NCBI GenBank assembly: GCA_025060695.1
Contig: JANXBH010000014.1
Span: 1 to 44,342 of the forward strand
Origin: Caldifarciminota bacterium
GTDB lineage: Bacteria > Hydrothermota > Hydrothermia > LBFQ01 > DSFT01
Length of the DNA stretch: 44,342 nt
Reading direction: 5' to 3'
How positions within the stretch are numbered: the first letter of the stretch is position 1; the number at the start of each line of letters is the position of its first letter. Below are positions 42,948 to 44,342 of the stretch, piece by piece. The notes beneath the pieces were generated by a model that was not told the DNA's origin, searched no databases, and saw only the letters and a list, made by a program, of their open reading frames with translations. The translations under genes were made by a program, and so were the position numbers.

Positions 42948-43021
42948 CGGGGACGACGGGATTCGAACCCGCGACCTCTGGCGTGACAGACCAGCGTTCT
43001 AACCAGCTGAACTACGTCCCC
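42948..43021 (-). tRNA. tRNA-Asp (GTC anticodon)
   Basis: A complete 74-base cloverleaf on the minus strand: acceptor GGGGACG/CGTCCCC, D-arm GTTC/GAAC, anticodon stem CTGGT/GCCAG around loop CTGTCAC (anticodon GTC), T-arm GCGGG/CCCGT with TTCGAAT, discriminator G. CCA is not encoded. TTTTTA and then the mdh ATG follow directly. Confidence 0.97.
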
Positions 43022-43026
43022 GAAAG

Positions 43027-43041
43027 TTTTAAAATTTTAAA
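43027..43041. promoter_or_regulatory. Shared palindrome between tRNA-Asp and thiI
   Basis: TTTTAAAATTTTAAA in the 30-base gap. Toward the tRNA, TAAAAT is 12 bases from the mature 5' end. Toward thiI it is 16 bases from the ATG. A tRNA gene cannot use an SD or leader signal, so a role in transcription is more likely than one in translation. Confidence 0.6.
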
Positions 43042-43051
43042 GTATAAACTC

Positions 43052-44342
43052 ATGAAATATCTAATTAGATATTCTTCTGAAGTCTTTTTAAAGTCAGAAA
43101 GTTCAAGAAAAGAACTTCTTTCAATCTTAAAAGAAAATTTTAAAAAGGCTTTTAAAAATGCAAAAATACAAATGAGAAGAGATATGGCAATTATTGAAAG
43201 TGAAGAGGAAATAAGTGAAAGATTAAAAAATATCTTTGGAATAGAAAATTTTGCAAAAGTTCATATAGAGAAGTTTAATAGTTTTGATGAATTAATTGAA
43301 AAGGCTTTTAATTTTTTTAAGGAAAGAGTAAAGGATGATTTTAAGGTAGTATGTAAAAGAAAAGGAAAGCATAGTTTTCGTTCATATGATGTAGAGAGAG
43401 CATTAGGAGAAAAATTATCATATGTTAAAAGGGTAAATGTAAGGGAACCTAAGTATATTGCATATGTTGATATTGTAGATGATACGGTATATTTCTACGA
43501 TGAAAAGTATAGTGGATATGGAGGATTTCCTGTTTCAAGTCAAGGGAAGGGATTAGTTCTTATTTCTGGGGGTATTGATTCAGCAGTTGCAAGCTTCTTA
43601 TCTTACAAAATGGGAATAAGACTAAATTTTTTATTTTTTAACCTTGGAGGAGATAGTATTTTTTACGCATATAATGTATATAGGTTTTTAGAAGAAAAGT
43701 TTGGATTTACAAGCAAGGGTAAATTTTACTATTTGGACTTTAGACCGATAATTTTGGAGATTATTAGAAATGTAGATGATAACTATAGAAATATGGTATT
43801 AAAAGTGTTTTTTTATAAATTTGCAAATGAGGTAGCAAAGAAATTAAAAATAGATGCAATAATTACAGGGGAAAGTATTGGTCAGGTTTCAACTCAAACA
43901 TTAAAGAATATTTCAATTTTAGACAAATTCTCAGATGTTTTAATATTAAGACCTCTAATTACGTATAGAAAGGAAGAAATTATCAAAAAGGCAATGGAAA
44001 TTGGGGTTTTTGACATTTGCTATAAGGGAAAGGAGTATTGCGCTATATCAAAGTATAGTGCAACTCCTAATGCAAGAGAAGAGAGTTTATTTTCTTATTT
44101 AGAAAGGATAAATAAAGAAGTGTTAGAAGAGGTAAGGAAAAGTCTAAAAATTATAAAGGAATTGAAAAAAGAGGATATTTCAGATAAAACATATGATATT
44201 CTTGTAGACTTGGATAAGATTGATATTGAGGAGTTTTTAAAGAATTTAGATAAGCTTGATAAAAATAAGATATATCTACTAAAATGCAAAAATGGTCAAA
44301 TAAGTTCTATATTAGCTAAAGAAATGGAAAAACTTGGATTTA
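43052..44342 (+). CDS. thiI: tRNA 4-thiouridine synthase ThiI (partial at the window end)
   Basis: The frame is open from ATG 43052 through the last base; 430 residues are visible and the stop is outside. An N-terminal ferredoxin-like/THUMP region (to about 165, with RKGKHSFRSYDVERALG and FPVSSQGKGLVLISGG) leads to the PP-loop SGGIDS (172-177) and ITGESIGQVSTQTL. The rhodanese-like tail is present: Cys330 in KEYCAIS and Cys412 in LLKCKNGQ match the disulfide pair Cys344/Cys456 of E. coli ThiI. It makes s4U8 in tRNA and can supply sulfur for thiamine. It is the divergent partner of tRNA-Asp across one palindrome. Confidence 0.92.
   Translation, partial: MKYLIRYSSEVFLKSESSRKELLSILKENFKKAFKNAKIQMRRDMAIIESEEEISERLKNIFGIENFAKVHIEKFNSFDELIEKAFNFFKERVKDDFKVVCKRKGKHSFRSYDVERALGEKLSYVKRVNVREPKYIAYVDIVDDTVYFYDEKYSGYGGFPVSSQGKGLVLISGGIDSAVASFLSYKMGIRLNFLFFNLGGDSIFYAYNVYRFLEEKFGFTSKGKFYYLDFRPIILEIIRNVDDNYRNMVLKVFFYKFANEVAKKLKIDAIITGESIGQVSTQTLKNISILDKFSDVLILRPLITYRKEEIIKKAMEIGVFDICYKGKEYCAISKYSATPNAREESLFSYLERINKEVLEEVRKSLKIIKELKKEDISDKTYDILVDLDKIDIEEFLKNLDKLDKNKIYLLKCKNGQISSILAKEMEKLGF

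Overview
The window is a very compact, AT-rich bacterial chromosome segment. Almost every base is coding, no intergenic stretch exceeds about 70 bases, and no insertion sequence, CRISPR array or phage gene was seen. The cell plan is Gram-negative: two TonB-dependent receptors, ExbB/ExbD/TonB, lipoproteins, OmpA-like proteins and PorV-like barrels. Six secreted proteins end in type 9 secretion (T9SS) style or FlgD-like sorting tails. This suggests an uncultured lineage related to the FCB group, for example a WOR-3/Stahlbacteria-like thermophile. That taxonomic guess is inference only.

Layout. 1-3526: end of a secreted protein, a lipoprotein and a secreted repeat protein. 3530-6293 (minus): an operon of HMA metallochaperone, DUF2892 membrane protein (49 aa), HMA lipoprotein, PhnD-like lipoprotein, RfbC-like epimerase and PhnC-like ATPase, with no permease. 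6336-7199: a flippase-like membrane protein. 7221-18591 (minus): a secretion/uptake operon (TonB receptor, large secreted protein, PorV-like barrel, degenerate protease-like protein, lipoprotein, sialidase-like protein). 18636-20785 (minus): exbB-exbD-exbD-tonB. 20842-25382 (plus): tRNA-Ala, dolichol kinase-like protein, TPR/PPIase and a secreted propeller. 25383-33047 (minus): DUF4159 protein, Mre11/SbcD, Rad50/SbcC, two OmpA-like paralogues and GuaA. 33069-35537 (minus): glutaryl-CoA-dehydrogenase-like enzyme and sugar transferase. 35560-37683: second TonB receptor. 37680-41500 (minus): SecG, PorV-like, TruA, Rpe and an SLC13 transporter. 41535 onward: CoaD, tRNA-Asp plus malate dehydrogenase (minus), and ThiI, which runs off the end.

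The most interesting signal is how genes start. The first gene of many transcripts has no Shine-Dalgarno (SD) site. Instead an AT palindrome (TTTAAAATTTTAAA-like) sits 6-11 bases before the start codon, counted from its TAAAAT core. Most genes inside operons carry a GGAGG site. Divergent neighbours sometimes share a single palindrome, so that two opposed -10-like hexamers overlap. Both tRNAs are followed after only 5-6 bases by a start codon, so tRNA 3' processing would create nearly leaderless mRNAs.

Two protein-level oddities stand out. Many exported proteins have signal sequences of only about 8-15 residues with no basic N-region. Both ExbD-like proteins lack the conserved membrane aspartate.
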